Positions 1 through 6,656 are shown, counted from the first letter of the stretch. The stretch is 6,714 bases of DNA from Clostridia bacterium (GCA_017517985.1 JAFWWX010000050.1:1-6714); one strand, 5' to 3'. Numbers and translations are program-made. Notes: generated by a model not told the origin, from the sequence alone.

Positions 1-1191
1 AAAACTTTTAAAAATCAGAAAATAACCTTGAATGACGGTGATAAATTCACCTTTACCACCGAGGATATTATAGGTGATGAGACAAGAGTAGCCGTAAGCT
101 ATAAAAATCTCCCCAACGAACTTTCCGTTGGCGATACCATACTGCTTAACAACGGACTTCTTACATTTGAGGTTATAAATATTCAAGGCACAAATATCGA
201 ATGTACAGTTGTTATCGGTGGTGAGCTATCTGACCGTAAGAGTATGAGCTTCCCCGGCAAAGTGATGCATCAGGAATATCTTTCCGAGCAAGACAAAAAG
301 GATATTGCCTTTGGAGTACAGAACGATGTTGATTACATCGCTTGTTCTTTTGTTTCAAAAAAGCAGGACCTTATTGATGTTCATAACTATCTGAAAGAGC
401 TTAATGCCGATGATATTGAACTGATTGCCAAAATTGAAAACCAGTCCGGTTTTGACAATATTGAAGAAATCTGCGAAGAATGTGCCGGTATAATGATTGC
501 CCGTGGCGATATGGGTGTTGAGATACCCTTTAAAATGCTTCCCGCCATTCAGAAGAAACTGATAACCAAGTGTCGCTTGCTTGGTAAAAGGGTTATTACA
601 GCGACGGAAATGCTTGAATCAATGATTTCCAATCCAAGACCTACAAGAGCGGAAATATCTGATGTTGCAAATGCTGTTTATGACGGCACAAGTGCAATAA
701 TGCTCTCAGGTGAGACCGCCGCAGGTAAGTATCCCATCGAATCCGTCAAGACTATGGCAGAAATTGCGGAAACTACCGAGAGTAATATTCATTACAACAA
801 ACGTTTTCATAATGCTTCCTTTGAAATCAGAAATTCAGCCGATGCTGTTTCCCATTCCACCTGCGGAATGGCAATAGATCTGAATGCGAAGGCAATCGTC
901 GCTTGCTCCCTTTCCGGCATGACCGCCCGTATGGTATCCCGTTTCCGTTCACCCGTTCCGATTCTCGGACTTACCACCGATGAGCGTACCTGGAGAAGAC
1001 TTGCACTTTCCTGGGGTGTTATCCCCGCTATGTGTGAGCGTTTCAGCTCCACCGATGTACTGTTCTATACTGCAAAAAAAATTGCAGAACAGGAGTTGTC
1101 ACTTAATAAGGGCGACAAGATTATTATAACCGGTGGCGATACTAGTGGCACATCCGGTAATACAAGCTTGATTAAAATAGAAAATATCTAA
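1..1191 (+). CDS. pyk: Pyruvate kinase, 5'-truncated by window edge
   Basis: Cytoplasmic glycolytic enzyme that transfers phosphate from phosphoenolpyruvate to ADP, giving pyruvate and ATP. The frame is open from base 1 (first residues KTFKNQKITL), so the true start lies outside the window; the TTG at 28 is not a start. About 396 residues are visible and roughly 75 are missing compared with the usual ~470-480. The window opens in the B (lid) domain, which ends near the SFPGKVMHQEYLSEQD segment. The A-barrel then carries the active-site signature LIAKIEN (lysine codon at 430-432), the ARGDMGVE loop, the ITATEMLESM helix and the NPRPTRAE/SGETAAG motifs. The C domain ends in GTSGNTSLIKI and there is no extra C-terminal PEP-utilizer domain. 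The frame is intact and runs into a hairpin terminator, opposite fhs. Identification is very secure; the symbol follows family convention. Confidence 0.97.
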   Translation, partial: KTFKNQKITLNDGDKFTFTTEDIIGDETRVAVSYKNLPNELSVGDTILLNNGLLTFEVINIQGTNIECTVVIGGELSDRKSMSFPGKVMHQEYLSEQDKKDIAFGVQNDVDYIACSFVSKKQDLIDVHNYLKELNADDIELIAKIENQSGFDNIEEICEECAGIMIARGDMGVEIPFKMLPAIQKKLITKCRLLGKRVITATEMLESMISNPRPTRAEISDVANAVYDGTSAIMLSGETAAGKYPIESVKTMAEIAETTESNIHYNKRFHNASFEIRNSADAVSHSTCGMAIDLNAKAIVACSLSGMTARMVSRFRSPVPILGLTTDERTWRRLALSWGVIPAMCERFSSTDVLFYTAKKIAEQELSLNKGDKIIITGGDTSGTSGNTSLIKIENI

Positions 1192-1282
1192 AGTATCTTA
1201 TCAGAGGAAACAAACTCCCGAATTTCCGATAGTCACGGCATTTGGATAGTTAAACGAGTTACCTTAATTTAATATAAAACAC

Positions 1283-1318
1283 AATGGCGACAGAAAAAAT
1301 CCTGTCGCCATTTTGCTT
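1283..1318. terminator. Bidirectional intrinsic terminator between pyk and fhs
   Basis: A perfect 11-bp stem (AATGGCGACAG at 1283-1293, CTGTCGCCATT at 1302-1312) encloses an 8-nt A-rich loop. On the plus strand it is followed by TTGCTTTA and on the minus strand by GTGTTTTAT, so both T tracts are short or interrupted. It lies between the converging stops at 1191 and 1395, which suits shared use by both genes. The stem is seen directly; the two-way activity is inferred. Confidence 0.85.
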
Positions 1319-1365
1319 TATATAACTTTTATACCATCAACTATAATTAAACAGTTCTTGCTTTT

Positions 1366-1390
1366 ACACAAATCACTGTATCTTTTGTGT
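1366..1390 (-). repeat. Small inverted repeat just after fhs stop
   Basis: ACACAAA (1366-1372) and TTTGTGT (1384-1390) are perfect 7-base complements around an 11-nt spacer, 5 bases past the fhs stop. On the minus strand the repeat is followed by AAAAGC rather than T residues, so it is not an intrinsic terminator itself. It could act as a 3' RNA stabiliser or be chance in AT-rich DNA. Confidence 0.3.
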
Positions 1391-1394
1391 GTTA

Positions 1395-3068
1395 TCAGAA
1401 CAATCCGGTAATTCTTCCGTTTTCGTCGACATCAATCTTTTCTGCCGCGGGAACTTTGGGAAGTCCGGGCATTGTCATAATGTCGCCTGTGAGAACTACG
1501 ATAAAGCCTGCACCGGCAGAAACCTTTACATTCTTTATTGTAACTGTAAAGTTTTCCGGAGCTCCGAGCTTCGTGGGGTCATCAGAGAAGCTGTACTGTG
1601 TCTTTGCAACGCATATCGGAAGCTTATCAAAACCAAGCTCTGTAAGCTGTGCTATCTGCTTTTTCGCAGAGGGGAGAACAGAAATACCATTTCCACCGTA
1701 AATCTTCTTGACAATAGCTTCAATTTTATCTTCAATTGTTCCTGTAAGCTCATAGGAGTATGTGAAATCACCCGGCTCTTCGCAAAGTCTTACAACTTCC
1801 TTCGCCATTTCCACACCGCCTTCGCCGCCCTTTGCCCATACATCGGAAAGTACAACATTAACGCCAAGCTCACGGCACTTATTTATAATAAGCTCAACCT
1901 CGGCATCTGTGTCTGTCGGGAACTTATTGACAGCTACAACAGAGGGAAGTTTATATACATTTTTAATATTGGAAACGTGACGAAGAAGATTGGGGATACC
2001 CTTTTCAAGAGCTTCAAGGTTTTCTGCACCAAGCTCTGTTTTCGGAACACCGCCGTGCATCTTGAGCGCTCTTACTGTTGCGACAACAACAACCGCAGAG
2101 GGAGTAAGACCTGCATATCTGCACTTAATGTCAAGGAATTTTTCAGCACCAAGGTCTGCGCCGAAGCCTGCTTCTGTTATTGCATAGTCGGCAACCTTCA
2201 TAGCTGTCTTTGTGGCGATAACCGAGTTACAGCCGTGGGCAATATTTGCGAAAGGTCCACCGTGAACAAAGGCAGGAGTACCCTCAAGGGTCTGAACAAG
2301 GTTAGGCTTCAAGGCGTCCTTTAAAAGTGCTGTCATAGCACCCTGAGCCTTGATGTCACCGCAAGTTACGGGCTTATCGTCATAGGTATAGCCGACAATA
2401 ATTCTTGCAAGTCTTTCCTTCAGGTCGGAAATGGAGTTTGCAAGGCAGAGAACCGCCATAATTTCAGAGGCAACGGTAATATCAAAGCCGTCTTCTCTGG
2501 GAGTTCCATTAATCTTACCGCCAAGTCCGTCAACAATATTACGAAGCTGTCTGTCGTTCATATCCACACAGCGTTTCCAGGTGATTTTGCGTACATCTAT
2601 TCCAAGGCTGTTGCCCTGCTGAATATGATTATCAAGCATAGCAGCGAGAAGATTGTTCGCAGCACCTATTGCGTGGAAGTCACCTGTGAAGTGAAGATTT
2701 ATATCCTCCATAGGAACAACCTGTGCATATCCGCCGCCTGCAGCACCGCCCTTTACACCAAAAACAGGACCAAGGGAAGGTTCACGAAGTGCAACTGCTA
2801 CACTCTTTCCGATTTTGCGAAGTCCGTCAGCAAGACCGATTGTGGTTGTTGTCTTGCCCTCTCCTGCGGGAGTGGGAGTGATAGCTGTCACAAGAATCAG
2901 CTTTCCCTCTGCATTTTTACATTCATTAAGATATGAAAGGTCAATCTTTGCCTTATATTTACCGTACTGCTCGATATACTTGTCATCAACGCCTGCGCTC
3001 TTTGCTATTTCCGTTATAGGCTGCATTTTTGCTCTCTGGGCGATTTCAATATCTGAAAGATATGCCAT
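1395..3068 (-). CDS. fhs: Formate-tetrahydrofolate ligase (formyl-THF synthetase)
   Basis: Cytoplasmic enzyme that joins formate to tetrahydrofolate at the expense of ATP, giving 10-formyl-THF for purine and formyl-methionine synthesis and, in acetogens, the methyl branch of the Wood-Ljungdahl pathway. At 557 residues it is complete and of the usual family length (~556-559). The nucleotide loop [13 protein letters not shown] is at about 64-76. The first family signature, [11 protein letters not shown], is at about 104-114, followed by the [15 protein letters not shown] segment (120-134). The second signature, [12 protein letters not shown], is at about 329-340. The C-terminus [17 protein letters not shown] is also typical. 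The ATG is preceded by AAGGAGAA with about 7 bases of spacing, so the start is secure. The gene appears monocistronic, with its own consensus promoter and a shared terminator with pyk. No other folate or Wood-Ljungdahl gene is in view, so a role in acetogenesis cannot be judged. Confidence 0.98.
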   Translation of the reverse strand: MAYLSDIEIAQRAKMQPITEIAKSAGVDDKYIEQYGKYKAKIDLSYLNECKNAEGKLILVTAITPTPAGEGKTTTTIGLADGLRKIGKSVAVALREPSLGPVFGVKGGAAGGGYAQVVPMEDINLHFTGDFHAIGAANNLLAAMLDNHIQQGNSLGIDVRKITWKRCVDMNDRQLRNIVDGLGGKINGTPREDGFDITVASEIMAVLCLANSISDLKERLARIIVGYTYDDKPVTCGDIKAQGAMTALLKDALKPNLVQTLEGTPAFVHGGPFANIAHGCNSVIATKTAMKVADYAITEAGFGADLGAEKFLDIKCRYAGLTPSAVVVVATVRALKMHGGVPKTELGAENLEALEKGIPNLLRHVSNIKNVYKLPSVVAVNKFPTDTDAEVELIINKCRELGVNVVLSDVWAKGGEGGVEMAKEVVRLCEEPGDFTYSYELTGTIEDKIEAIVKKIYGGNGISVLPSAKKQIAQLTELGFDKLPICVAKTQYSFSDDPTKLGAPENFTVTIKNVKVSAGAGFIVVLTGDIMTMPGLPKVPAAEKIDVDENGRITGLF

Positions 3069-3104
3069 TCTTGTTCTCCTTTATAAATAAAAGATTCCGT
3101 CAAC

Positions 3105-3141
3105 ACGGTTTTTGTCCGTATTTTTAAGTAGCAGACAAAAA
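3105..3141 (-). promoter_or_regulatory. Alternative weak stems in the fhs leader
   Basis: In the fhs 5' leader, TTTTTGTC (plus-strand 3109-3116) and GACAAAAA (3134-3141) are 8-base complements around a 17-nt loop. A second small stem, ACGG (3105-3108) with CCGT (3116-3119), shares base 3116 with the first, so the two are mutually exclusive. Both are AT-rich or short. I could not match the leader to the tetrahydrofolate riboswitch. A regulatory role is only a possibility. Confidence 0.3.
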
Positions 3142-3155
3142 ACATTTACCTGTTA

Positions 3156-3184
3156 ATTATATCACAAAGATAGGTTTGTGTCAA
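3156..3184 (-). promoter_or_regulatory. Consensus sigma-A promoter of fhs
   Basis: Reading the minus strand, TTGACA (3184-3179) and TATAAT (3161-3156) are both perfect consensus hexamers separated by exactly 17 bases. Transcription would start near 3149, leaving a leader of about 80 nt before the fhs ATG. Such a promoter predicts strong vegetative expression unless the leader is regulated. Confidence 0.9.
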
Positions 3185-3286
3185 GAATAATTTTGACATA
3201 TTATGTATTTACCACCTGCCTTATGGCATATGACAAGCGAACTTTGGAAAGTTGACATATTTGATGTTTTAACTACCGATTGCTGT
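3185..3286. other. Gene-free stretch upstream of fhs promoter
   Basis: No convincing coding region is visible here. It holds a 10-base direct repeat, TTGACATATT, at 3193-3202 and 3252-3261, and a small palindrome AACTTTGGAAAGTT at 3240-3253. The TTGACA copies look like -35 boxes but neither has a -10 hexamer at 16-18 bases downstream, so I do not call them promoters. Confidence 0.5.
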
Positions 3287-3287
3287 G

Positions 3288-3311
3288 AAAAAATACTCCT
3301 GTAGGAATACT
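3288..3311 (-). terminator. Second, weaker minus-strand terminator
   Basis: Read as minus-strand RNA, AGUAUUCCU pairs with AGGAGUAUU (two G-U pairs, tiny loop) and is followed at once by a run of six T residues (plus-strand A run 3288-3293). It lies downstream of the stronger spoVAC terminator and upstream of the fhs promoter, so it would catch read-through. An overlapping alternative stem, ATACTTTT-GCG-AAAAGTAT at 3307-3325, competes for part of the same bases. Confidence 0.5.
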
Positions 3312-3326
3312 TTTGCGAAAAGTATC

Positions 3327-3371
3327 AAAAACGGAGTTGTTTAAAGGAGAAATTCCCCTTTAAACAACTCC
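3327..3371 (-). terminator. Intrinsic terminator of spoVAC
   Basis: A perfect 15-bp stem, GGAGTTGTTTAAAGG (3333-3347) and its complement (3357-3371), surrounds a 9-nt loop. In the minus-strand direction the stem is followed by GTTTTTGAT (plus-strand A run 3327-3331), the form of an intrinsic terminator. It lies 46 bases beyond the spoVAC stop and isolates it from fhs. The stem core resembles nearby sequence and may belong to a dispersed repeat family. Confidence 0.8.
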
Positions 3372-3409
3372 CTGAAAAGTAAAGTTCCCGTTTAAACACT
3401 ACCATTTTT

Positions 3410-3430
3410 AACGCTTTTCAGAAAAGCGTT
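3410..3430 (-). repeat. Near-perfect palindrome across the spoVAC stop
   Basis: AACGCTTTTC (3410-3419) and GAAAAGCGTT (3421-3430) are exact complements around a single base. The spoVAC TGA sits in the centre, so the last codons form one arm. On the minus strand it is followed by AAAAATGG, not a T tract, so it is not a canonical terminator. Confidence 0.7.
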
Positions 3431-3879
3431 GTCACCCAGTAAATCACACCGTACAGCACCGATGCAGATACTCCGTATACAATAACAGGTCCTGCTATTG
3501 CAAACATTCCGGAGCCGACTCCCTTTATAAGTCCCTCCGGCTTTCCGTCAATTGCACAGGCACACACGGAATTTGCAAAGCCGGTTATGGGGACAAGCGT
3601 TCCTGCACCTGCTTTTGATGCTATTTTTTCATATATACCAAATCCCGTAAGAATACAGGAGATAAGCACCATAGTTACAGGCACAAGTATTTTTACCGAT
3701 TCCTTGCCCGCTCCCGCTTTTGAATAAATATCATTAATTGCTTGACCGATAACGCATATAATTCCACCAAACAAAAACGCCATGAGGCAGTCCTTGGGTA
3801 GATTTGATTTCGGTGCGTGCGCCTCGGCGAATTTTCTAAATGCTTCTTTTTCTCTTTCGGTAAACTTTCTTTTTGCCAT
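3418..3879 (-). CDS. spoVAC: Stage V sporulation protein AC (SpoVAC)
   Basis: Spore inner-membrane protein. In Bacillus, SpoVAC is part of the channel that loads calcium-dipicolinate into the forespore and releases it at germination. The 153-residue product is close to the usual ~150. A charged N-terminus (1-30) is followed by hydrophobic spans near 33-49, 66-84, 97-112 and 126-148. The family-typical pieces FLFGGIICVIGQ, LTGFGIYEKI, the AGAGTLVPITGFANS stretch and AGPVIVYGV are all present. The start at 3879 is chosen because AGGAAGGAAC lies directly before it. An in-frame ATG at 3900 would add seven residues but has no Shine-Dalgarno sequence. The gene stands alone: spoVAD and spoVAE, its usual partners, are not next to it. 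It is divergent from the MBOAT gene, and I could not identify a sigma-G type promoter upstream. Confidence 0.93.
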   Translation of the reverse strand: MAKRKFTEREKEAFRKFAEAHAPKSNLPKDCLMAFLFGGIICVIGQAINDIYSKAGAGKESVKILVPVTMVLISCILTGFGIYEKIASKAGAGTLVPITGFANSVCACAIDGKPEGLIKGVGSGMFAIAGPVIVYGVSASVLYGVIYWVTTLF

Positions 3880-3940
3880 TGCTGTTCCTTCCTGCCACAT
3901 AGAGCTATCTATATATTTACACTATATTTATCTTTTGCTA

Positions 3941-3969
3941 TTTACATTTCTGTCGATTAATGGTATAAT
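3941..3969 (+). promoter_or_regulatory. Extended -10 promoter of the MBOAT gene
   Basis: TTTACA (3941-3946, 5 of 6 consensus) and TATAAT (3964-3969, perfect) are 17 bases apart, and TGG directly before the -10 box gives a TGn extension. Transcription would start near 3976, about 38 nt before the ATG at 4014. It lies in the 134-base divergent region shared with spoVAC and could drive both the MBOAT gene and parB. Confidence 0.85.
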
Positions 3970-4013
3970 ATATATGCTATGGACTTATATATTACACTTG
4001 TCCGGAGGCTGAA

Positions 4014-5465
4014 ATGGTCTTTTCAAGTTTGTTTTTTCTATACTTATTTTTACCCCTTAATTTAATATTATACTTTCTCGCTCCCAATATAACGCTGAAA
4101 AATGCGGTTCTTCTTTTGTTTTCGCTGTTTTTCTATGCCTGGGGCGAGCCGGTATTTATATTTATAATGTTGGGTACGGCACTGCTTGACTATCTTCATT
4201 CCAATTTCATACAAAGGCACAGAGGAACAACCGCCGCAAAGGTTTCAATGATTGTTGCTGTGGCAACAGATCTTTTGATTCTCGGCTCTTTCAAGTATCT
4301 CGGATTTTTTGTTGAAAACTTGAACGCACTGCCCTTTATTGAGCTTCCGGTACCAAATGTCGAGCTTCCGATTGGTATTTCCTTTTATACCTTTCAGACT
4401 CTTACATATGTTATTGATGTGTACCGAGGCAGAGTATCCGCACAGAAGAATTATTTCAAATATCTTCTTTACATAACCTCATACTTCCAGCTGGTCGCAG
4501 GTCCGATTGTAAGATATTCCTATTTCGAAAAGGCTCTTGATAACAGAAAGAGCACCCTTGACGGAATAACAAGCGGTATACAGCGGTTTGTTATGGGGCT
4601 TGCGAAAAAGGTTATAATTGCAAATAGCCTTGGCGAGATTGTATCACGGTATATGGAAAAGGGTGATATATCACAGCTTCCAACCCTTGCTGCCTGGATG
4701 GGAATGGTTGCATTTACGCTTCAGCTTTATTTTGACTTTTCCGGATATTCGGATATGGCAATAGGTCTTGGCAGGATATTCGGCTTTGAGTTTCCGGAAA
4801 ACTTCAACTATCCGTACATATCAAAATCAGTTTCCGAGTTCTGGAGACGCTGGCATATGACTCTCGGCTCTTTCTTCCGTGATTATGTTTATATTCCCCT
4901 TGGCGGAAACAGAAAGAGAGTTTACTTTAATCTCTCGGTTGTGTGGCTTTTAACCGGTCTCTGGCACGGAGCAAGCTGGAATTTTGTTCTGTGGGGACTT
5001 TACAACGGTGTATTTATAATAATCGAAAGATTTTTAAAGAACAGAAAAACAACAGTGTCGGAGAATACATATTTAAAAAATGGCTCTGCCATAACAAATC
5101 TACTTCGTCACATATATCTTATCCTTTGCGTAAACTTCGGCTTTGTACTGTTTAAATTCACGGACACACAAAGACTTTTGCAGTATATAAAGGCACTTTT
5201 CGCATTCTCCCAAAGACCCCTTGTTTCAACTGACTTTATAGTCGATTTCTCCAACAACTTTATACTCTTTATCGTGGCAATACTGCTTTGTATGCCGATA
5301 TACAGAAAACTTGAGCATCTGACGGCATTACTTGAAAAAAATTCTGCAACATCAGTTGCAGTAACCGGAATTATAAGAATTTTATTTGCAGCCTCGGTAA
5401 TGATAATCAGCACAATGCTCCTTGTAGGTAACAGCTTTAACCCATTCTTATACTTTGCATTCTAA
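4014..5465 (+). CDS. MBOAT-family membrane O-acyltransferase (AlgI/DltB-like)
   Basis: Polytopic membrane protein expected to pass acyl groups, usually acetyl, across the membrane onto an extracellular polysaccharide or wall polymer. The 483-residue sequence starts at ATG 4014 behind GGAGG with 5 bases of spacing. Hydrophobic spans occur throughout, including near 4-22, 30-55, 76-100, 225-245 and 305-340. The landmarks are typical of AlgI relatives: GISFYTFQTLTYVIDVYRG (about 121-139), QLVAGPIVRY (159-168), FDFSGYSDMAIGLG (240-253), FWRRWHMTLGSFFRDY (276-291), YIPLGGNR (293-300) and WHGASW (317-322), whose histidine 318 is the invariant MBOAT residue. The C-terminus SFNPFLYFAF is the usual family end, so the protein is complete. 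The AlgJ/AlgX- or DHHW-type partner that often follows such genes is absent; parB comes next after 48 bases. The substrate cannot be deduced. Confidence 0.93.
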   Translation: MVFSSLFFLYLFLPLNLILYFLAPNITLKNAVLLLFSLFFYAWGEPVFIFIMLGTALLDYLHSNFIQRHRGTTAAKVSMIVAVATDLLILGSFKYLGFFVENLNALPFIELPVPNVELPIGISFYTFQTLTYVIDVYRGRVSAQKNYFKYLLYITSYFQLVAGPIVRYSYFEKALDNRKSTLDGITSGIQRFVMGLAKKVIIANSLGEIVSRYMEKGDISQLPTLAAWMGMVAFTLQLYFDFSGYSDMAIGLGRIFGFEFPENFNYPYISKSVSEFWRRWHMTLGSFFRDYVYIPLGGNRKRVYFNLSVVWLLTGLWHGASWNFVLWGLYNGVFIIIERFLKNRKTTVSENTYLKNGSAITNLLRHIYLILCVNFGFVLFKFTDTQRLLQYIKALFAFSQRPLVSTDFIVDFSNNFILFIVAILLCMPIYRKLEHLTALLEKNSATSVAVTGIIRILFAASVMIISTMLLVGNSFNPFLYFAF

Positions 5466-5513
5466 GATAATAATCAGACCATCATAATATACTTATTGAA
5501 AGGAAACACAAAA

Positions 5514-6473
5514 ATGGCAAAGAGAAGCGGACTTGGAAAGGGACTTGACGCTCTTTTCGACGACAATATGATAAGTACTCCCGATGAAAGTGCAGGCGAG
5601 CTTTTAACAACAGTGAGAATTTCCGACATTGAGCCGGATAAGACACAGCCCAGAAAGGTATTTGAGCCGGAGGCTCTTTCCACACTTGCGGATTCAATTT
5701 CAAGACACGGTATTCTTCAGCCTATCGTGGTAAGACGCCCTGAGGGCGAGGATGATGCACAGGATGGCACTGTTGCGAAAATTCTTCGCGGAAAGTATAA
5801 AATTGTTGCCGGTGAACGCCGCTGGAGAGCCGCTAAAATGGCGGGGCTTACAGAAGTTCCGGTAATCGTAAAGTCCTTCACCGAAAAGGAAGCTGCAGCA
5901 ATAATGCTTGTTGAAAATCTTCAGAGAGAGGATTTGAACCCGGTTGAACAGGCAATGGGTCTTTCAAGACTTATGCAGGAATTTGAGCTAACGCAGGAAG
6001 AAGCGGCACAGATTGTAGGTATATCCCGCCCTGCTCTATCAAACGCACTTCGTCTTCTCGGACTTCCCAAGGAAACATTGTCCCTGCTCGAAGACGGCTC
6101 CATTACCGCAGGTCACGCAAGAGCACTCTTAGGACTTGGCAAAGCTGAACTTATTGACAAATGCGCAAAGAATGTATTTGAAAAGGACCTTTCCGTAAGA
6201 GACACAGAAAGACTTGTAAAAATAACACTTCGTGATATTGAAGAAAAGACAGAAAACGAAAGCAAGAAGAACAGCAAAACAGAAAAGGCAAGTGCCGCAT
6301 ACCTCGGAAATATAGAAAGCAGTGCGACCTCCATTCTCGGAAGACGCGTTAAAATTGTAGGTAACGCAAAGAAGCCCGGCGAAGGCAGACTTGAATTGCA
6401 CTACTACAATAACAAGGATCTGGAAGAGCTTCTGAAATCCATCTGCGGAGACAACGTTTTCCCGGAGGACTAA
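5514..6473 (+). CDS. parB: Chromosome partitioning protein ParB/Spo0J
   Basis: CTP-dependent DNA clamp that loads at parS sites near the replication origin, works with ParA/Soj and recruits SMC condensin for chromosome segregation. The 319-residue product opens with LGKGLDALF (about 7-15), the ParA-contact motif. The N-terminal CTPase domain shows TQPRKVF (44-50), HGILQPIVVR (65-74), the nucleotide-binding motif GERRWRA (100-106) and ENLQREDLNP (134-143). A helix-turn-helix follows at about 159-183 (LTQEEAAQIVGISRPALSN). A charged Lys/Glu/Ser linker lies at 241-260 and the C-terminal dimerisation region ends near LEELLKSI. ATG 5514, behind AAGGA, gives the usual MAK start; an upstream in-frame TTG at 5496 is rejected. 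Compared with B. subtilis Spo0J there are about 15 extra residues between HGILQPIVVR and GERRWRA. No parA adjoins it in this window. Confidence 0.96.
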   Translation: MAKRSGLGKGLDALFDDNMISTPDESAGELLTTVRISDIEPDKTQPRKVFEPEALSTLADSISRHGILQPIVVRRPEGEDDAQDGTVAKILRGKYKIVAGERRWRAAKMAGLTEVPVIVKSFTEKEAAAIMLVENLQREDLNPVEQAMGLSRLMQEFELTQEEAAQIVGISRPALSNALRLLGLPKETLSLLEDGSITAGHARALLGLGKAELIDKCAKNVFEKDLSVRDTERLVKITLRDIEEKTENESKKNSKTEKASAAYLGNIESSATSILGRRVKIVGNAKKPGEGRLELHYYNNKDLEELLKSICGDNVFPED

Positions 6474-6487
6474 TTAAAATTCGTAAT

Positions 6488-6540
6488 TATTTGCAGGGAA
6501 CAACTACAGAATTGTTCTGATAAACAGCAATCCGCAAATA
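6488..6540 (+). repeat. Nested inverted repeats after parB
   Basis: TATTTGC (6488-6494) and GCAAATA (6534-6540) enclose a second pair, GAACAA (6498-6503) and TTGTTC (6512-6517). They start 14 bases past the parB stop and could fold into an RNA with an outer and an inner stem. No T tract follows, so it is not a clear terminator. Confidence 0.45.
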
Positions 6541-6561
6541 TAGCGAACAAAATAAAACACA

Positions 6562-6597
6562 TTCAGGGATTTCTGAACAAGTCCGTAAAAAACGGAC
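6562..6597 (+). repeat. Two small adjacent hairpins before the IS element
   Basis: TTCAG/CTGAA (6562-6566 with 6573-6577, 6-nt loop) and GTCCGT/ACGGAC (6581-6586 with 6592-6597, loop of five A) are perfect short stems placed next to each other. Neither is followed by T residues on either strand. They sit just before the probable left end of the insertion sequence, and their role is unknown. Confidence 0.4.
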
Positions 6598-6599
6598 AA

Positions 6600-6628
6600 T
6601 TGAAAAAAACAGCCTCCTATGGTAGAAT
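6600..6628 (+). promoter_or_regulatory. Probable promoter of the transposase gene
   Basis: TTGAAA (6600-6605) and TAGAAT (6623-6628) are separated by 17 bases, and TGG directly precedes the -10 box, giving an extended -10. Transcription would start near 6635, at the end of the loop of the hairpin at 6613-6648, so the RNA would contain only the right arm. Confidence 0.7.
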
Positions 6629-6653
6629 TAAAATACTACCATAGGAGGTTTTT
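6613..6653 (+). terminator. Hairpin and T tract masking the transposase ribosome binding site
   Basis: A perfect 13-bp stem, CCTCCTATGGTAG (6613-6625) with its complement (6636-6648), has a 10-nt AT-rich loop and is followed by TTTTTG. It has the form of an intrinsic terminator for transcription arriving from parB. Its right arm ends in AGGAGG (6643-6648), the ribosome binding site of the next gene, 8 bases before its ATG. In read-through RNA that site would be paired with CCTCCT. Confidence 0.85.
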
Positions 6654-6656
6654 GTT

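Larger units (their letters stand above)
3287..3430. repeat. Cluster of hairpins and a degenerate direct repeat
   Basis: This stretch packs four inverted repeats: 3292-3311, 3307-3325 (8-bp stem), 3333-3371 (15-bp stem) and 3410-3430 (10-bp stem with one base between the arms). In addition, the minus-strand segment beginning GTTTAAACGGGAACTTT (plus-strand about 3381-3397) repeats, with about 14 of 17 bases matching, the segment GTTTAAAGGGGAATTTC inside the terminator stem. Two of the four hairpins also contain a CTTTT/AAAAG core. The density is unusual and suggests a mosaic of dispersed intergenic repeat units, but only one locus is visible here. Confidence 0.55.

Noticed and set aside
28..30. 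TTG as the start of pyruvate kinase
   Set aside because: The frame is open to base 1 with family-like sequence before the TTG and no Shine-Dalgarno sequence; the gene is cut by the window edge.
1389..2324. Long plus-strand open frame (311 codons) opposite fhs
   Set aside because: It is antisense to a well-supported enzyme gene, has a cysteine-rich, unnatural composition and resembles no known family, so it is a shadow of fhs.
3069..3155. Tetrahydrofolate riboswitch in the fhs leader
   Set aside because: I could not find the conserved riboswitch core or its pseudoknot-forming arms; only short AT-rich stems are present.
3880..3900. ATG at 3900 as the spoVAC start
   Set aside because: No ribosome binding site precedes it, whereas AGGAAGGAAC lies at the right distance before the ATG at 3879, and the shorter form fits the family length.
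3880..3960. Sigma-G promoter for spoVAC
   Set aside because: No sequence close to the GMATR and CATNHTA boxes at about 18 bases spacing was found in the upstream DNA; only AT-rich fragments.
5496..5513. TTG at 5496 as the parB start
   Set aside because: It would put the AAGGA ribosome binding site inside the gene; the ATG at 5514 gives the standard MAK...GLGKGLDALF beginning.
6581..6597. GTCCGT/ACGGAC hairpin as the parB terminator
   Set aside because: A short 6-bp stem with no T tract on either strand is not an intrinsic terminator.
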